NCBI RefSeq assembly: GCF_021800405.1 | Contig: NZ_CP084550.1 | Coordinates: 3,906,001 to 3,970,000 of the forward strand | Direction: 5' to 3' | DNA length: 64,000 nt | DNA from: Arthrobacter sp. FW306-07-I | GTDB taxonomy: Bacteria > Actinomycetota > Actinomycetes > Actinomycetales > Micrococcaceae | In this document: piece by piece, positions 17,548 through 26,333 of the stretch | Layout: each line of letters starts with the position of its first letter | How positions within the stretch are numbered: position 1 is the first letter of the stretch | Notes under the pieces: generated by a model | Seen by the model: only the letters and a program-made list of their open reading frames with translations | The model's database searches: none | What the model was told of the DNA's origin: nothing | Translations under genes and position numbers: made by a program

Positions 17548-17834
17548 CCCGGAATGGGAGCACACGAAGTACATCACCCAGGATGATCAGCCTTGGCGGC
17601 GGTCGTCCGGACCTCCAGGCATTGCCAAGAACGCGGCCAGCGCAACTGCACGACAGTGACGGATGGGCTTTCGAAAATGATGGCGGGCACTTCCGCAGTT
17701 TTGTCCAAGGTTTTGATCAAATCGTTGCTGATTTTTGGCGTGGGGGTTTAGCGTCAGGGCATCACTCGTTGGGGGGTTCGGGCTTTCGGTAACTGGGGAT
17801 TGCCGCGGATCTTTTCGTAGAAAGCTCGTGGGGG
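17548..17834. other. Non-coding region before the RHS gene
   Basis: No convincing gene is present. It includes the right end of IS110 element C and an AT-richer stretch (17690-17830) that probably holds the RHS promoter. Confidence 0.4.
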
Positions 17835-20800
17835 ATGTCTACTGTTCAGCGCTCGATTCGTTCTGCCATTTTTCGGCCTGTCTCAGCCGGTTTTCTTGCC
17901 ATCAGGGCGGTGATCACCACCGTTGTTGCCCTGAGCATCACGATCGCGGGGCTAAGCGCACCGGCGTTCGCCGTTCCTGGGAGTGTCGGTTCGGTCTCCG
18001 CTGCTCCGGCCTCCATCCAGACGCCGGGCCTGGCTCCGATGCAGTCCACACCTTCGGTGCAGGCCGGTGTGTTTGTGCCGGTACAGGGCAGGGTGGTGGA
18101 CACCAGAACCGGTCAGGGCGGGATTACCGGTCCGCTGACGCCGAACACGTGGTACCCGTTCCAGATCCTGGGCGCAGGCGGGGTCCCGACCACTGGTGTG
18201 GATGCGGTGTTGGTGTCGTTGACGGTTGTGGGAAGTACCAGTGCCAGTGCAGCGCAGGTCGTGCCGAACACCGCCCGGCAGCGTGAGACGACGGTGTTGT
18301 ATTCCGGGACCGGGGACACGATGTCCAATTCCGCGATTGTCGCCGTGGGGACCGACGGCAAGCTTGCCTTGCTGGCCACTACCTCGCAGCAGTTCATCGT
18401 CGATGTTCAGGGCTATTTCACCAGTGGGGATACCCCGGCTCCGGGCGCGTTCGTTTCGGTGCCAACATCCCGGGTGATTGATACCCGCGACGGGACGGGT
18501 TACCCGGCCGGTGCCTGGACGGGCACGGGGATCAAGAGCCTGACGTTGAAGGGCAAGGGCGGGGTCCCGGACACCGCAACGGCTGTGTTTGCCAATATCA
18601 CCGTTATCAGCACCGATGCCCCGAACCCGATTTTCGAGACCCTTCCCGGCGGCGGCTTCGACGCCGGGGCAGGCCCGGGCACCTCACTGAACTTCCGCGG
18701 CAATGAAATCACCGCCGTCGCGGCGGTCCTGAACCTCAATGCCGCCGGCGTCGTGGATATCAAGCACTATGCGTCCACGGCGGGGGTGAACGTGATCGTT
18801 GATATCCAGGGCTATTTTGACGGGCAGGTCTCCAACAGTGCTTTCACGACGGTTGAGTCCCGGCTGTACGACTCGAGGCTGACGAACACCCCAATCGCGC
18901 CTTACGGCAGGATCGAGCTGCAGATCGCCGGGGTCGGCGGCCTGCCCGTGGCCTCGACAAACCTGGCCGGCGTGATGATGAACGTGACCCCGTTGAGCAG
19001 TGGCGGCGGGTTCCTGCGGATCTGGCCCTCGGATGAGCCCGAGCCGAACCTGAGCACCGTGAACTACTCCCCGGATCCGGCGTCCAACAACGTTGTCGTT
19101 CGACCCAGCGCCACCACGGGGAAGATCATGATCTACAACGAAGGATCCAGCCCCGTCAATTACGTGATCGATTCCCAGGGCTGGTTCAACAACGCGAACC
19201 TGCTCCCACCGGTCACCGTTGACGGTTCCCAGTCAGGGGCCCGGGGCAAGGCCTCGATGGTTCCCCACACCCTGACCGACTCCGCGAAAATCGCACTCAA
19301 TCCGACCAACGGCAACGCCGTTCTCACCGGCCGGCTGTTCAACATCCGTGGCATCGGGCAGGACATGAACGTCGCCTGGCGGTACAACACCAGGTACGAC
19401 CACCGCCCCACCCTGTCGATGGGCCGGCTGGAAACGGCACTGAGGATCGACCCTCCGACCGGCAACATGATCTACACCGCCCCGGACGGCGGCTGGTACA
19501 CCTTTGCCAACACCGCCGGCGCGTACGCGATGGCCCAGGAACTGAACGCCTCTTTGACCAAGATCTCCACCACCGAGTACTGGCTGCGGTTCAACGACAC
19601 CGGAATCACCAACGTCTACCAGGACGACGGGACCAACTTCGCCATGGTCCGCTCCGTCGACGCGAACGCCATCAACCCGAACACCGTGAGCTACACCTAC
19701 AGCAACGGCCGGCTGACCCAGACCACCGACACCCAGGGCCGCACCATCTCCTACGTCTACAACGACACCCGGAACCTGAACCAGCCCTCCGCGATAACCG
19801 ACAACTCCCTGAACCGCACCGTCAACATCGAATACGGCGGCGGCGAAGGCCGGATGTCAAAGATCACCGACGCCACCGGCACGGTCACCACCTTCGCCTA
19901 CACCAACGGCAAACTCACCTCCTACACCGACGGCCGCACCAACACCACGGCCCTGACCCACGCCACGGACGGATGGGTGAACACCATCACCTACGGCCAA
20001 GGCACCGCCGCGGCCGCGACCTGGACCCAGACGCACAACGCGGACGGCAGCCTCTCCTACCTGACCGACCCGAACAGCAAACAGACCACCTACACCCTGG
20101 ACGCCAGCAAAACCCGCGTCCTCACCACCACGGACCCGAACGGCAACACCACCTCGGCAAAGTTTGACGGGCACGACAACCGCACCAGCAGCACCAACGG
20201 GCTCGGGCAGGCCACCACCTACGCCTACAATGCGGGTAATTCCCTGACGAAGATCACCTCACCTCTGGCCGGGCCCACAGGGACGGCAGGGGAGGTGTCC
20301 TTCACCTACCCGACGACTATCGGGGACCCGCTACTGAACTACCGCCCGGACACCTCCACCACCAGTGAGGGCAACACAAGCACCGTCCAGTACGACCCCA
20401 ACACCAAAAACCCGTTAGCGATCCTGACCCCCGACGGGCTCGGCGGTACACCCCGCCGCTACTACCAGGGCGACGCGGCAGGAACGAGCTGTGGCGCCAA
20501 GCCCGGATCACTGTGCCGATCCACCGACGGCAACGGCAACCAAACGACCTACGCCTATGACCTTGCGGGGAACGTTGCCACCGTGACCCCGCCCGCCCCG
20601 CTTGGAGCCACCACCTACACCTATGACGCCGTCGGCAGGGTCGGGACGGCGAAAGACGGCAAGAACCAGACCGCGACCTACACCTACGACAACAACGACC
20701 GGATCACCCAGATCCGTTACGCCGCAACCTGCGTGCCAGCCACCTGCGTCGCCTACACCTACGACAACGCCGGGAACCTCACCACCCGCGTCGATGCCGG

Positions 20801-22220
20801 CGGAACCACCACCTACACCTGGGATGCGCAGAACCGGCCCACCGGTAAAACCATCGGCGGGGTCACCACCACCGTCACCTACGACGGGGCCTCGAATATC
20901 CTGACCTACACTGACCCGCTCGGAACCGTGACCTACCGGTACGACGGCGCCAACCGGCTCACCGCCCTGGCTGAACCCGGTGGGTCCTGTCCGGCCGTCC
21001 TGGTGTTCCCGAACAGCACCAAATGCACCGGCTTCGACTACGACAAGGCCAACCGGCGCACCGTCACGAAGTACCCCAACGAAGTCAAGAACACCACCAC
21101 GTACGACGGGGCAGGCAAGATCACGGACATCACCGCGAGCAACGCCAGCAACACCGTCCTGGCCAAACGCGCCTACACCTACACCAGCAATGCAGGAAAA
21201 GACGGTGCGCTCCGCGCCACCATGAGCACCGACACCGGAGCGGTCACGACTTACGGCTATGACAAGCTCAACCGACTCACTTCATCTCTTAGCGGTGGCG
21301 TCACGGATTCGTGGACCTATGACGCGAACAGCAACCGGCTGACCGAAGCGAAGACTGGGACCGCCACCGTCTACACCACGTTCAACGCAGCAGACCAGCT
21401 CTGCTGGCACGCCACCACACCCGGTACCTGCTCCGCTCCACCATCAGGGGCCGTGATGTATGGGTACGACGCGAACGGCAACACCACCCTCGCCGGCTCC
21501 ACCGGCACCACCCAGGCGTACAACGTCTTCAACCAATTCATCACCAACACCAACGGCTCGACGGTAACGAACTACACCTACGCGGGGACCCGCAACGATG
21601 AACGCCTCGCCGCAGGATCCACCAGCTTCCTCAACGGCTCCCTCGGTGTCGCGCAGCAGACCAAATCAGGTGCCAGCACCTCGTTTATCCGAGACCCCGA
21701 CGGTAGGCTCATCAGCATGCGCACCAGTGCCGGCGCCAGCTACTACTACACCATTGACGCACTCGGCTCGACCATCCTGCTCACCGACAGCGCCCAGGCA
21801 AAAGCTGCGACCTACACCTACGACTCCTGGGGCGTGCCCACCAGCACCACCGGCACACAAGCAGCAACCAACCCCTGGACCTACGCCGGCGGCTACAACG
21901 ACACGACCAGCAACCGCATCAAATTTGGCGCCCGCTACTACAACCCCGGCCGCGGACGCTTCACCCAACCCGACCCCTCAGGGCAAGAATCCAACCGCTA
22001 CGCCTACGTCAGCTGCAACCCAGTAAATGCAACTGATTCGACCGGTCTTATTTCCGAGGGATGTGCCGTTTCCCGCGTCGGGCTACTGATTGGTCTGTTC
22101 TTGTTTGTTGCTACCGCGCCTGTGTCGGCTCCTGTCAGCATATGGGGAGCCACTGCGCTTGGGTTGAGATTAGCTTCGCTCAGTATCGGTGCCGGATCCT
22201 CTGCTGTGGCATGCTCATGA
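17835..22220 (+). CDS. Secreted RHS/YD-repeat protein with hydrophobic variable tip (candidate polymorphic toxin)
   Basis: This 1461-residue protein begins with a Sec-type signal peptide (about 1-46, cleavage after AFA). Three repeats of roughly 120 residues follow (about 78-450), each with a VxDTR or DSR motif at the start and VQGYF, IQGYF or SQGWF at the end. A long YD-repeat region (about 560-1370) comes next with many TYTYDxxGN units. The conserved RHS core GARYYNPGRGRFTQPDPSG leads to a 57-residue tip (1405-1461) that is hydrophobic, with two possible membrane segments. The tip is less GC-rich than the core. In RHS systems the tip is the effector; here it may act on membranes. The stop overlaps the next gene as ATGA. 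Confidence 0.88.
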   Translation: MSTVQRSIRSAIFRPVSAGFLAIRAVITTVVALSITIAGLSAPAFAVPGSVGSVSAAPASIQTPGLAPMQSTPSVQAGVFVPVQGRVVDTRTGQGGITGPLTPNTWYPFQILGAGGVPTTGVDAVLVSLTVVGSTSASAAQVVPNTARQRETTVLYSGTGDTMSNSAIVAVGTDGKLALLATTSQQFIVDVQGYFTSGDTPAPGAFVSVPTSRVIDTRDGTGYPAGAWTGTGIKSLTLKGKGGVPDTATAVFANITVISTDAPNPIFETLPGGGFDAGAGPGTSLNFRGNEITAVAAVLNLNAAGVVDIKHYASTAGVNVIVDIQGYFDGQVSNSAFTTVESRLYDSRLTNTPIAPYGRIELQIAGVGGLPVASTNLAGVMMNVTPLSSGGGFLRIWPSDEPEPNLSTVNYSPDPASNNVVVRPSATTGKIMIYNEGSSPVNYVIDSQGWFNNANLLPPVTVDGSQSGARGKASMVPHTLTDSAKIALNPTNGNAVLTGRLFNIRGIGQDMNVAWRYNTRYDHRPTLSMGRLETALRIDPPTGNMIYTAPDGGWYTFANTAGAYAMAQELNASLTKISTTEYWLRFNDTGITNVYQDDGTNFAMVRSVDANAINPNTVSYTYSNGRLTQTTDTQGRTISYVYNDTRNLNQPSAITDNSLNRTVNIEYGGGEGRMSKITDATGTVTTFAYTNGKLTSYTDGRTNTTALTHATDGWVNTITYGQGTAAAATWTQTHNADGSLSYLTDPNSKQTTYTLDASKTRVLTTTDPNGNTTSAKFDGHDNRTSSTNGLGQATTYAYNAGNSLTKITSPLAGPTGTAGEVSFTYPTTIGDPLLNYRPDTSTTSEGNTSTVQYDPNTKNPLAILTPDGLGGTPRRYYQGDAAGTSCGAKPGSLCRSTDGNGNQTTYAYDLAGNVATVTPPAPLGATTYTYDAVGRVGTAKDGKNQTATYTYDNNDRITQIRYAATCVPATCVAYTYDNAGNLTTRVDAGGTTTYTWDAQNRPTGKTIGGVTTTVTYDGASNILTYTDPLGTVTYRYDGANRLTALAEPGGSCPAVLVFPNSTKCTGFDYDKANRRTVTKYPNEVKNTTTYDGAGKITDITASNASNTVLAKRAYTYTSNAGKDGALRATMSTDTGAVTTYGYDKLNRLTSSLSGGVTDSWTYDANSNRLTEAKTGTATVYTTFNAADQLCWHATTPGTCSAPPSGAVMYGYDANGNTTLAGSTGTTQAYNVFNQFITNTNGSTVTNYTYAGTRNDERLAAGSTSFLNGSLGVAQQTKSGASTSFIRDPDGRLISMRTSAGASYYYTIDALGSTILLTDSAQAKAATYTYDSWGVPTSTTGTQAATNPWTYAGGYNDTTSNRIKFGARYYNPGRGRFTQPDPSGQESNRYAYVSCNPVNATDSTGLISEGCAVSRVGLLIGLFLFVATAPVSAPVSIWGATALGLRLASLSIGAGSSAVACS

Positions 22221-22411
22221 AGCGCCTAGCTATCGTAGGATGGCTCGTGGTCGCCGGGGTCGGCGCTTATTTGGGAGCCACGGCCCAGAACAATGACCTT
22301 AGGCTCGGCGGATTTGCGCTAGCAGTTAGTGCCGCACTTGTGGCCGTTTTTGAACTTGCAACCTTCTTCAGGAACCGACAAAACAACAACGGGAAACGGC
22401 CTAAAGAGTAG
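22217..22411 (+). CDS. Small two-helix membrane protein, candidate immunity protein for the RHS tip
   Basis: The 64-residue product has hydrophobic helices at about 4-22 and 32-51 and a basic, Asn-rich cytoplasmic tail (RNRQNNNGKRPKE). Its ATG lies inside the RHS stop codon (ATGA), so the two are translated together. A tiny gene tightly coupled to an RHS tip is the usual place of the cognate immunity gene. A membrane immunity protein suits a membrane-acting tip. There is no family resemblance I can name, so the role is inferred from position. Confidence 0.6.
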   Translation: MKRLAIVGWLVVAGVGAYLGATAQNNDLRLGGFALAVSAALVAVFELATFFRNRQNNNGKRPKE

Positions 22412-22469
22412 TGCGAGGAAGGGCTGCACCAGCCGCGCCAAAATCGTCCCCGAGGCTGCTCGCCCTGGC

Positions 22470-22503
22470 AGTGTCTTGAAAGACAACAGTTTTTCAAGAC
22501 ACT
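22470..22503. promoter_or_regulatory. Perfect dyad upstream of the serine recombinase gene (candidate res/crossover or operator site)
   Basis: AGTGTCTTGAAA (22470-22481) and TTTCAAGACACT (22492-22503) are exact reverse complements around a 10-base centre, about 140 bases before the recombinase start. Resolvases bind dyads of this kind next to their own genes. It could also be the terminator of the preceding gene. Confidence 0.5.
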
Positions 22504-22640
22504 CTCGCCGACCTCGGGTGGGACCAGCGACGGCCGCGCGAGCGGGCGGAATGGCCGGGTGTTCGTGTCTCGTTAATGCCTCTCACAGTAAATCGTCTCG
22601 CCGCGGGTGCATCGGGGGCTTTTCGAGCCAGAATTGCCTT

Positions 22641-23237
22641 GTGAGGCTACTGGGTTACACCCGCGTGAGTACTTCCAGCCAAGACGCCCAGCTGCAGCTG
22701 GATGCACTGATGGAGGCTGGCGTGCAGAAACGCGATGTCTTCACCGATGTCACTTCCGGTAGCAAGACGGCAATCGAGCGGCCGGGAATGAAAAGGCTCC
22801 TCGAGTACGCCGAGGAGGGGGACACCGTTGTTGTGTGGCGGGTCGACCGGCTGGGACGGTCACTGATGGACGTGCTGAACACGGTGGCCCTGCTGCGCGG
22901 CCGCGGTGTGCAGGTCCGGTCCATCTCCGATGGCATCGACCCGGCAACCTCGACCGGCCGGCTGATGTTGAACATGCTCGCAACCCTTGCCGAGTATGAA
23001 CGCGAGCTCATCGTCGAGCGCGTCAATGCCGGCATCGCCGCGGCACGACAGAACGGCACACGCTTCGGCCGCCCGCTGTCCGACCGTGCCGTCATCGCGG
23101 ACAAACTCGCAATCGCACAGGACGCCCGCGCCAAAGGCCGCACCGCCGAGGACGCTGCCCGTCTCGTTGGCTGGAGCCGCGCAACGCTCTACCGCCACCA
23201 GCAAGCCCGCGCTGCACACGAGAGCACCACCACCTAG
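22641..23237 (+). CDS. Serine recombinase (resolvase/invertase family)
   Basis: The 198-residue protein has the N-terminal catalytic domain start LLGYTRVSTSSQ, with nucleophile Ser10 and Arg8. It also has VWRVDRLGRSLMD with the active-site arginines, and the E-helix TLAEYERELIVERV. A C-terminal helix-turn-helix (TAEDAARLVGWSRATLYRH) follows. Length and layout match plasmid and Tn3-type resolvases. GTG at 22641 is the only start that begins at the family N-terminus. It probably resolves multimers or cointegrates of the parent plasmid. Confidence 0.9.
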   Translation: MRLLGYTRVSTSSQDAQLQLDALMEAGVQKRDVFTDVTSGSKTAIERPGMKRLLEYAEEGDTVVVWRVDRLGRSLMDVLNTVALLRGRGVQVRSISDGIDPATSTGRLMLNMLATLAEYERELIVERVNAGIAAARQNGTRFGRPLSDRAVIADKLAIAQDARAKGRTAEDAARLVGWSRATLYRHQQARAAHESTTT

Positions 23238-23350
23238 GCCGGAAACCCCGTGCGGTTCCTGAAGATCCGGATTGCCGGCCTCGCCTAGCCAGCGCGCCCA
23301 GGTCTACTGCACGGACCTCGCTTCGCTCGGGCTGTAGAAGCGTTTTCCTG

Positions 23351-23393
23351 TTTTTTGCTGCTGTCCTGCGGATCGTACGTGCCCGCTCCACCG
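23351..23393. repeat. Dispersed repeat, copy 1
   Basis: A stretch around GCTGCTGTCCTG, GTACGTG and CCGCTCC recurs at 27827-27871 with a few changes. Both copies lie in non-coding island DNA. Purpose is unknown. Confidence 0.55.
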
Positions 23394-23470
23394 GCTCAAC
23401 CGTCCTGCGGACGGCTGCGCAGCCGATGCCTTGTGTCGGCGCTTCGCTTATTTCCTCCCACAACCCATCG

Positions 23471-23585
23471 CCTGCTTGCCCTTCGGGTTGCCCCGGCTCC
23501 GTCGGGCACAGCTCCGCGATGCTCCGCCAGCAGGCAAAAAACGCCCGGGTGAGAGGGGAAGCTGGCCGGGCACCAAAGCCGCCCC
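23471..23585 (+). repeat. Leader repeat upstream of dprA
   Basis: The leader before dprA shares long blocks with 29850-29962 and 30026-30062 before parB: CTCCGTCGG, CACAGCTCCGC, GCTCCGCCAGCAG, GAGAGGGGA, GCTGGCCGG and CACCAAAGCCGCCCC. This is likely a common plasmid 5' regulatory leader. Confidence 0.7.
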
Positions 23586-23620
23586 ACTCACCGGATCCTC
23601 AGCAAAGGACGAGAGAAACC

Positions 23621-24529
23621 ATGAACGATCGCATTGCACGCGCAGCCCTGACCCGTCTCTTCGAACCCGGCGACCGCATCGGCCGGGCCCTCGTGGGCAG
23701 GCTCGGCGCGTACGCCGCACTGCGGCTTGCCACCGGCGCCCAACCCGCCCACACCCTCCCGGACGTCACGGCCGAAGAACTGGCGGCCGCATTGAAGCGC
23801 TGGGCACCCCGGGTACCGGACCTGGACCCGGAAAAGGACCTAGCCACCATCGAACGCCTGGGCGGCGGGTTCCTCACCCCGGGGGATGAGCACTGGCCGG
23901 AAGACCTGGACGACCTGCCCGACGCCCCGTACGGGCTCTGGTACCGGGGCAACATCGATAACGGCATCCCGGCACCGTCTCAGTGCGTGGCCCTGACTGG
24001 TTCCCGCGACTCCACCACCTATGGCGCCTCCGTGACAGGCGACATGGCATACGGGTTGGCCCAACGTGGAATCTGCATCGTCTCCGGTCTTGCCTACGGC
24101 ATTGATGCGCACGCGCACCGGGCAGCGTTGGCCGGAAGCACCGGAGAGAGCCCGGCGACCCTCGCGGTGCTGGCCGGAGGCCTTGACCGGGACTATCCGT
24201 CCGGCAACGCTGACCTCGCGGCCGCGATCCGCGGCAACGGCATGACGCTCTCAGAGCTGCCGCCCGGTTCCGCCCCGACCCGCTACAGGTTCCTCCAGAG
24301 GAACCGCATCATCGCCGCCCTCGCAGGGGTGACCTGTGTCGTGGAAGCCCGCTGGCGCTCGGGGGCACTGAACACAGCCCACCACGCCGAGACCATTGCC
24401 CGGCATGTCGCGGCCGTCCCGGGGAGCGTGCACAGCGCCAACTCGGCAGGATGCCATCGGCTGCTAAAGGAAGGCGGGGCGGTGCTGGTGTCCGATGCGG
24501 CCGAACTGGCCGAACTCCTCGCAGGTTAA
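23621..24529 (+). CDS. DprA/Smf-like DNA-processing protein, plasmid-type
   Basis: The 302-residue protein has an N-terminal helical region and then a Rossmann-fold DprA domain (about 85-300). Motifs are ALTGSRDSTTYG, IVSGLAYGIDAHAHRAAL, AVLAGGLDRDYP, SELPPG and FLQRNRIIAALA. DprA family proteins bind single-stranded DNA and load RecA during uptake of DNA. Here it lies on a plasmid-like island with an ssb remnant and parB, so it may serve plasmid entry rather than chromosomal competence. AAAGGACGAG precedes the ATG. It is slightly shorter than chromosomal DprA and lacks a C-terminal winged helix. Confidence 0.88.
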   Translation: MNDRIARAALTRLFEPGDRIGRALVGRLGAYAALRLATGAQPAHTLPDVTAEELAAALKRWAPRVPDLDPEKDLATIERLGGGFLTPGDEHWPEDLDDLPDAPYGLWYRGNIDNGIPAPSQCVALTGSRDSTTYGASVTGDMAYGLAQRGICIVSGLAYGIDAHAHRAALAGSTGESPATLAVLAGGLDRDYPSGNADLAAAIRGNGMTLSELPPGSAPTRYRFLQRNRIIAALAGVTCVVEARWRSGALNTAHHAETIARHVAAVPGSVHSANSAGCHRLLKEGGAVLVSDAAELAELLAG

Positions 24530-24538
24530 GACCGTCAG

Positions 24539-24566
24539 GTGGCCGTCCCCTTTGCGGGGCGGTCAC
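24539..24566 (+). terminator. Hairpin terminator after dprA
   Basis: GTGGCCGTCCC pairs with GGGCGGTCAC, including G-U pairs, across a short TTTGC loop 10 bases after the stop. A second inverted repeat (about 24571-24625) built on GGCGGTCCGCCG follows at once. Confidence 0.65.
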
Positions 24567-24711
24567 CAGGGCGGTCCGCCGTCGGGGCTGGCTTACGCTG
24601 TGGGTTGGCGGCGGCGGACCGCCATTCCGTACACTGATTGCAGGCGATCTCGGGTGCCGCGGCCGCCGAAGTCACGGAGCCCGAAAAGTAGAGCCGGGGT
24701 GCTGATCGATG

Positions 24712-24815
24712 GTTCGCAGCGCTCACCACGAAAAGGGCGTCCGCGGGCGCGGCCGGCTAAGGGGTCCAGTGCCGACTCCGCAGAGCTCCGCCGCCCCTGG
24801 GACCTGTCTATCTAC
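24712..24815. repeat. About 105-bp repeat, copy 1
   Basis: It matches 25456-25561 over its length, with blocks GGGCGTCCGC, GGCGCGGCCGGCT, CCAGTGCCG and GCTCCGCCG. The two copies flank two small leftward membrane genes. It shares the CTCCGCA-GCTCCGCC motif with the dprA/parB leaders. Confidence 0.65.
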
Positions 24816-25042
24816 GCTGTGTCGCGTCGGATGTTTTGCTCAGCGAGCCGCCGCCACCGGCACAGAACGAGGGCGACAAAGCTGTTGAGGATGGCGATAA
24901 AAACATCGCCTGTGGCAGGGCGGCCGATGAGCGGGTCTGCGGCTACCAGCACCAGCGACCCGGCTGCGGCCAGCACGAACACACCTCCGAGGATCCGCAG
25001 GACCCTGTGAGGACGGCCGTCACGTGCGGCAGGATCACTCAT
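24812..25042 (-). CDS. Small two-helix membrane protein
   Basis: The 76-residue product has hydrophobic segments at about 16-34 and 46-61, with a basic end (RWRRLAEQNIRR). It follows a second small membrane gene on the same strand. The ribosome-binding site is weak, so the start is not certain. No family is recognised. Confidence 0.5.
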   Translation of the reverse strand: MSDPAARDGRPHRVLRILGGVFVLAAAGSLVLVAADPLIGRPATGDVFIAILNSFVALVLCRWRRLAEQNIRRDTA

Positions 25043-25081
25043 TTCTGGAAAGCACCGCTGTTGCCCCCTTCAGGCAGGCCC

Positions 25082-25345
25082 TCATCGCCGAGCGTGCGCG
25101 GCGCCCGACCTGTGCCTGGGCGGAAGCTTACCTCGGCGACGGATAGCCATCGCCGCCGCCGTCACCACAACAGCGGGTATCAGAAGCACGACAGCGCCGG
25201 GACTCATGAATGCGCCCACGCTGAAGTACGCCAACAGCAAGAACGCCCAGGCAAGAGCCGCGGCATACTCTGCGAGCACAGCTACCGAACCCCGCACTGC
25301 GGGATCACGGAAGGAAAGGAAGGCACCATTTGCCGTGTTGTCCAT
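25082..25345 (-). CDS. Small two-helix membrane protein
   Basis: The 87-residue product has transmembrane helices at about 22-43 and 47-68, then a very basic C-terminus (IRRRGKLPPRHR). An AAGGAG site 7 bases before the ATG at 25345 fixes the start. It lies with its neighbour between two copies of a 105-bp repeat. Function is unknown. Confidence 0.6.
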   Translation of the reverse strand: MDNTANGAFLSFRDPAVRGSVAVLAEYAAALAWAFLLLAYFSVGAFMSPGAVVLLIPAVVVTAAAMAIRRRGKLPPRHRSGAAHARR

Positions 25346-25455
25346 GATCACTCCTTGCCGTACCCGCGATGACGTGGAGTAATGACACCACGAATCCACC
25401 AGGCATTCCAGAGTCATTTGCTTTGTGAGTGCGTTTTGCCCCGGTGGAGATGCGT

Positions 25456-25561
25456 GTTCGCAGAGCTCACACGGGAATCGGGCGTCCGCTGGCGCGGCCG
25501 GCTGTAAAGGGCCAGTGCCGGCTCCGCAGGGCTCCGCCGTCTCTGGCCCGTTCTGTCTACG
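25456..25561. repeat. About 105-bp repeat, copy 2
   Basis: This direct copy of 24712-24815 lies in the non-coding stretch between the membrane gene and the Mak_N_cap gene. Copies are about 85% alike by eye. Confidence 0.65.
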
Positions 25562-25687
25562 ACGATGCTCCTATAGGGGTCAAATTAAGAATGGCTTTAC
25601 GTACGGGACGCGGCCAAGGAGCCATGGCTCCTCCCTACTCGCTGTCTCAAACCCAAGGCTGAAACCGTCCTCAGGAGTCTACGGCTC

Positions 25688-25693
25688 TAGGCT
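25688..25693 (+). promoter_or_regulatory. -10 box TAGGCT, leaderless promoter
   Basis: TAGGCT ends 7 bases before the ATG at 25701. Confidence 0.55.
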
Positions 25694-25700
25694 TGCCTTC

Positions 25701-26333
25701 ATGGCTATTGTTCAAAGGGCTACGTTGACGCCGTCGAAAATGGAGCTGCTTCGACAGTGGCTGCCCAACCAGTCGTGGTACACCGGCAAAACGGGAAATG
25801 ACCCTGTTCGTGTAGGTTCCTTTCGTTTCGATGACCCCGATGGCGAAGTCGGCGTCGAAACACTCCTGGTTGCCGATGGGGGCGGAGTCTTTCATGTTCC
25901 GCTGACCTATAGAGATTCGCGCCTTCATGGTGCCGACCCTTACCTGATCGGCACTTTGGAGCACTCCATGCTTGGAACGAGATGGATCTACGATGCTGCT
26001 TGTGATCCCGTTTACGCGTCGGCCTTGGCCACGATCATCTTGAACGGCCAGCCCCAGGCAACCCAATCCTTCGAGATCGACGGCCGACTTGAGGTGATCC
26101 CTGAGTCCGTACAGCTGCAGAGCGAGAAACTACCCGGCTGCACAGCTTCCGCAGTCCACTCCGCGGTGCCTGCGATCGTGGATGGCCTAACGACGATCCG
26201 GTCAGGAAACCTGGAGCTGTCTGTCGTCAGGGCACTTAACCTCGTCGAAACACCTTCGGGCGAAGGCATCCTCACGGCCACCTGGGAGGGGCAGATCAAG
26301 CCCGTGCGACTCGCCTCGGTTGTGCAAGTCTGA
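25701..26333 (+). CDS. Maltokinase N-terminal-cap-like (CG0192-related) protein
   Basis: The 210-residue protein opens MAIVQRATLTPSKMELLRQW and contains GSFRFDDPDGEVGVETLLV, VPLTYRDSRLHGA, GTLEHSMLGTRW and YDAACDPVYASAL. These are hallmarks of stand-alone proteins resembling the N-terminal cap domain of actinobacterial maltokinase. There is no kinase domain. The role is not established. A TAGGCT box 7 bases before the ATG suggests a leaderless mRNA. The IS110 reading frame on the other strand runs over its last 130 bases, so the IS inserted close to its 3' end. Confidence 0.8.
   Translation: MAIVQRATLTPSKMELLRQWLPNQSWYTGKTGNDPVRVGSFRFDDPDGEVGVETLLVADGGGVFHVPLTYRDSRLHGADPYLIGTLEHSMLGTRWIYDAACDPVYASALATIILNGQPQATQSFEIDGRLEVIPESVQLQSEKLPGCTASAVHSAVPAIVDGLTTIRSGNLELSVVRALNLVETPSGEGILTATWEGQIKPVRLASVVQV

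Larger units (their letters stand above)
16150..17550 (+). mobile_element. IS110-family element C (second subgroup)
   Basis: A long non-coding left end (about 16150-16440) shared with element D at 36.9 kb precedes a recombinase of a different IS110 subgroup from A and B. Confidence 0.72.

Noticed and set aside
17735..18286. Frame overlapping the RHS start
   Set aside because: Out-of-frame with the RHS protein, Cys/Arg-rich nonsense sequence, no support for translation.
19680..21900. Dense short repeats in the RHS gene resembling a repeat array
   Set aside because: They encode YD peptide repeats in one frame; there are no constant repeats with unique spacers, so this is not CRISPR. No CRISPR array was seen anywhere.
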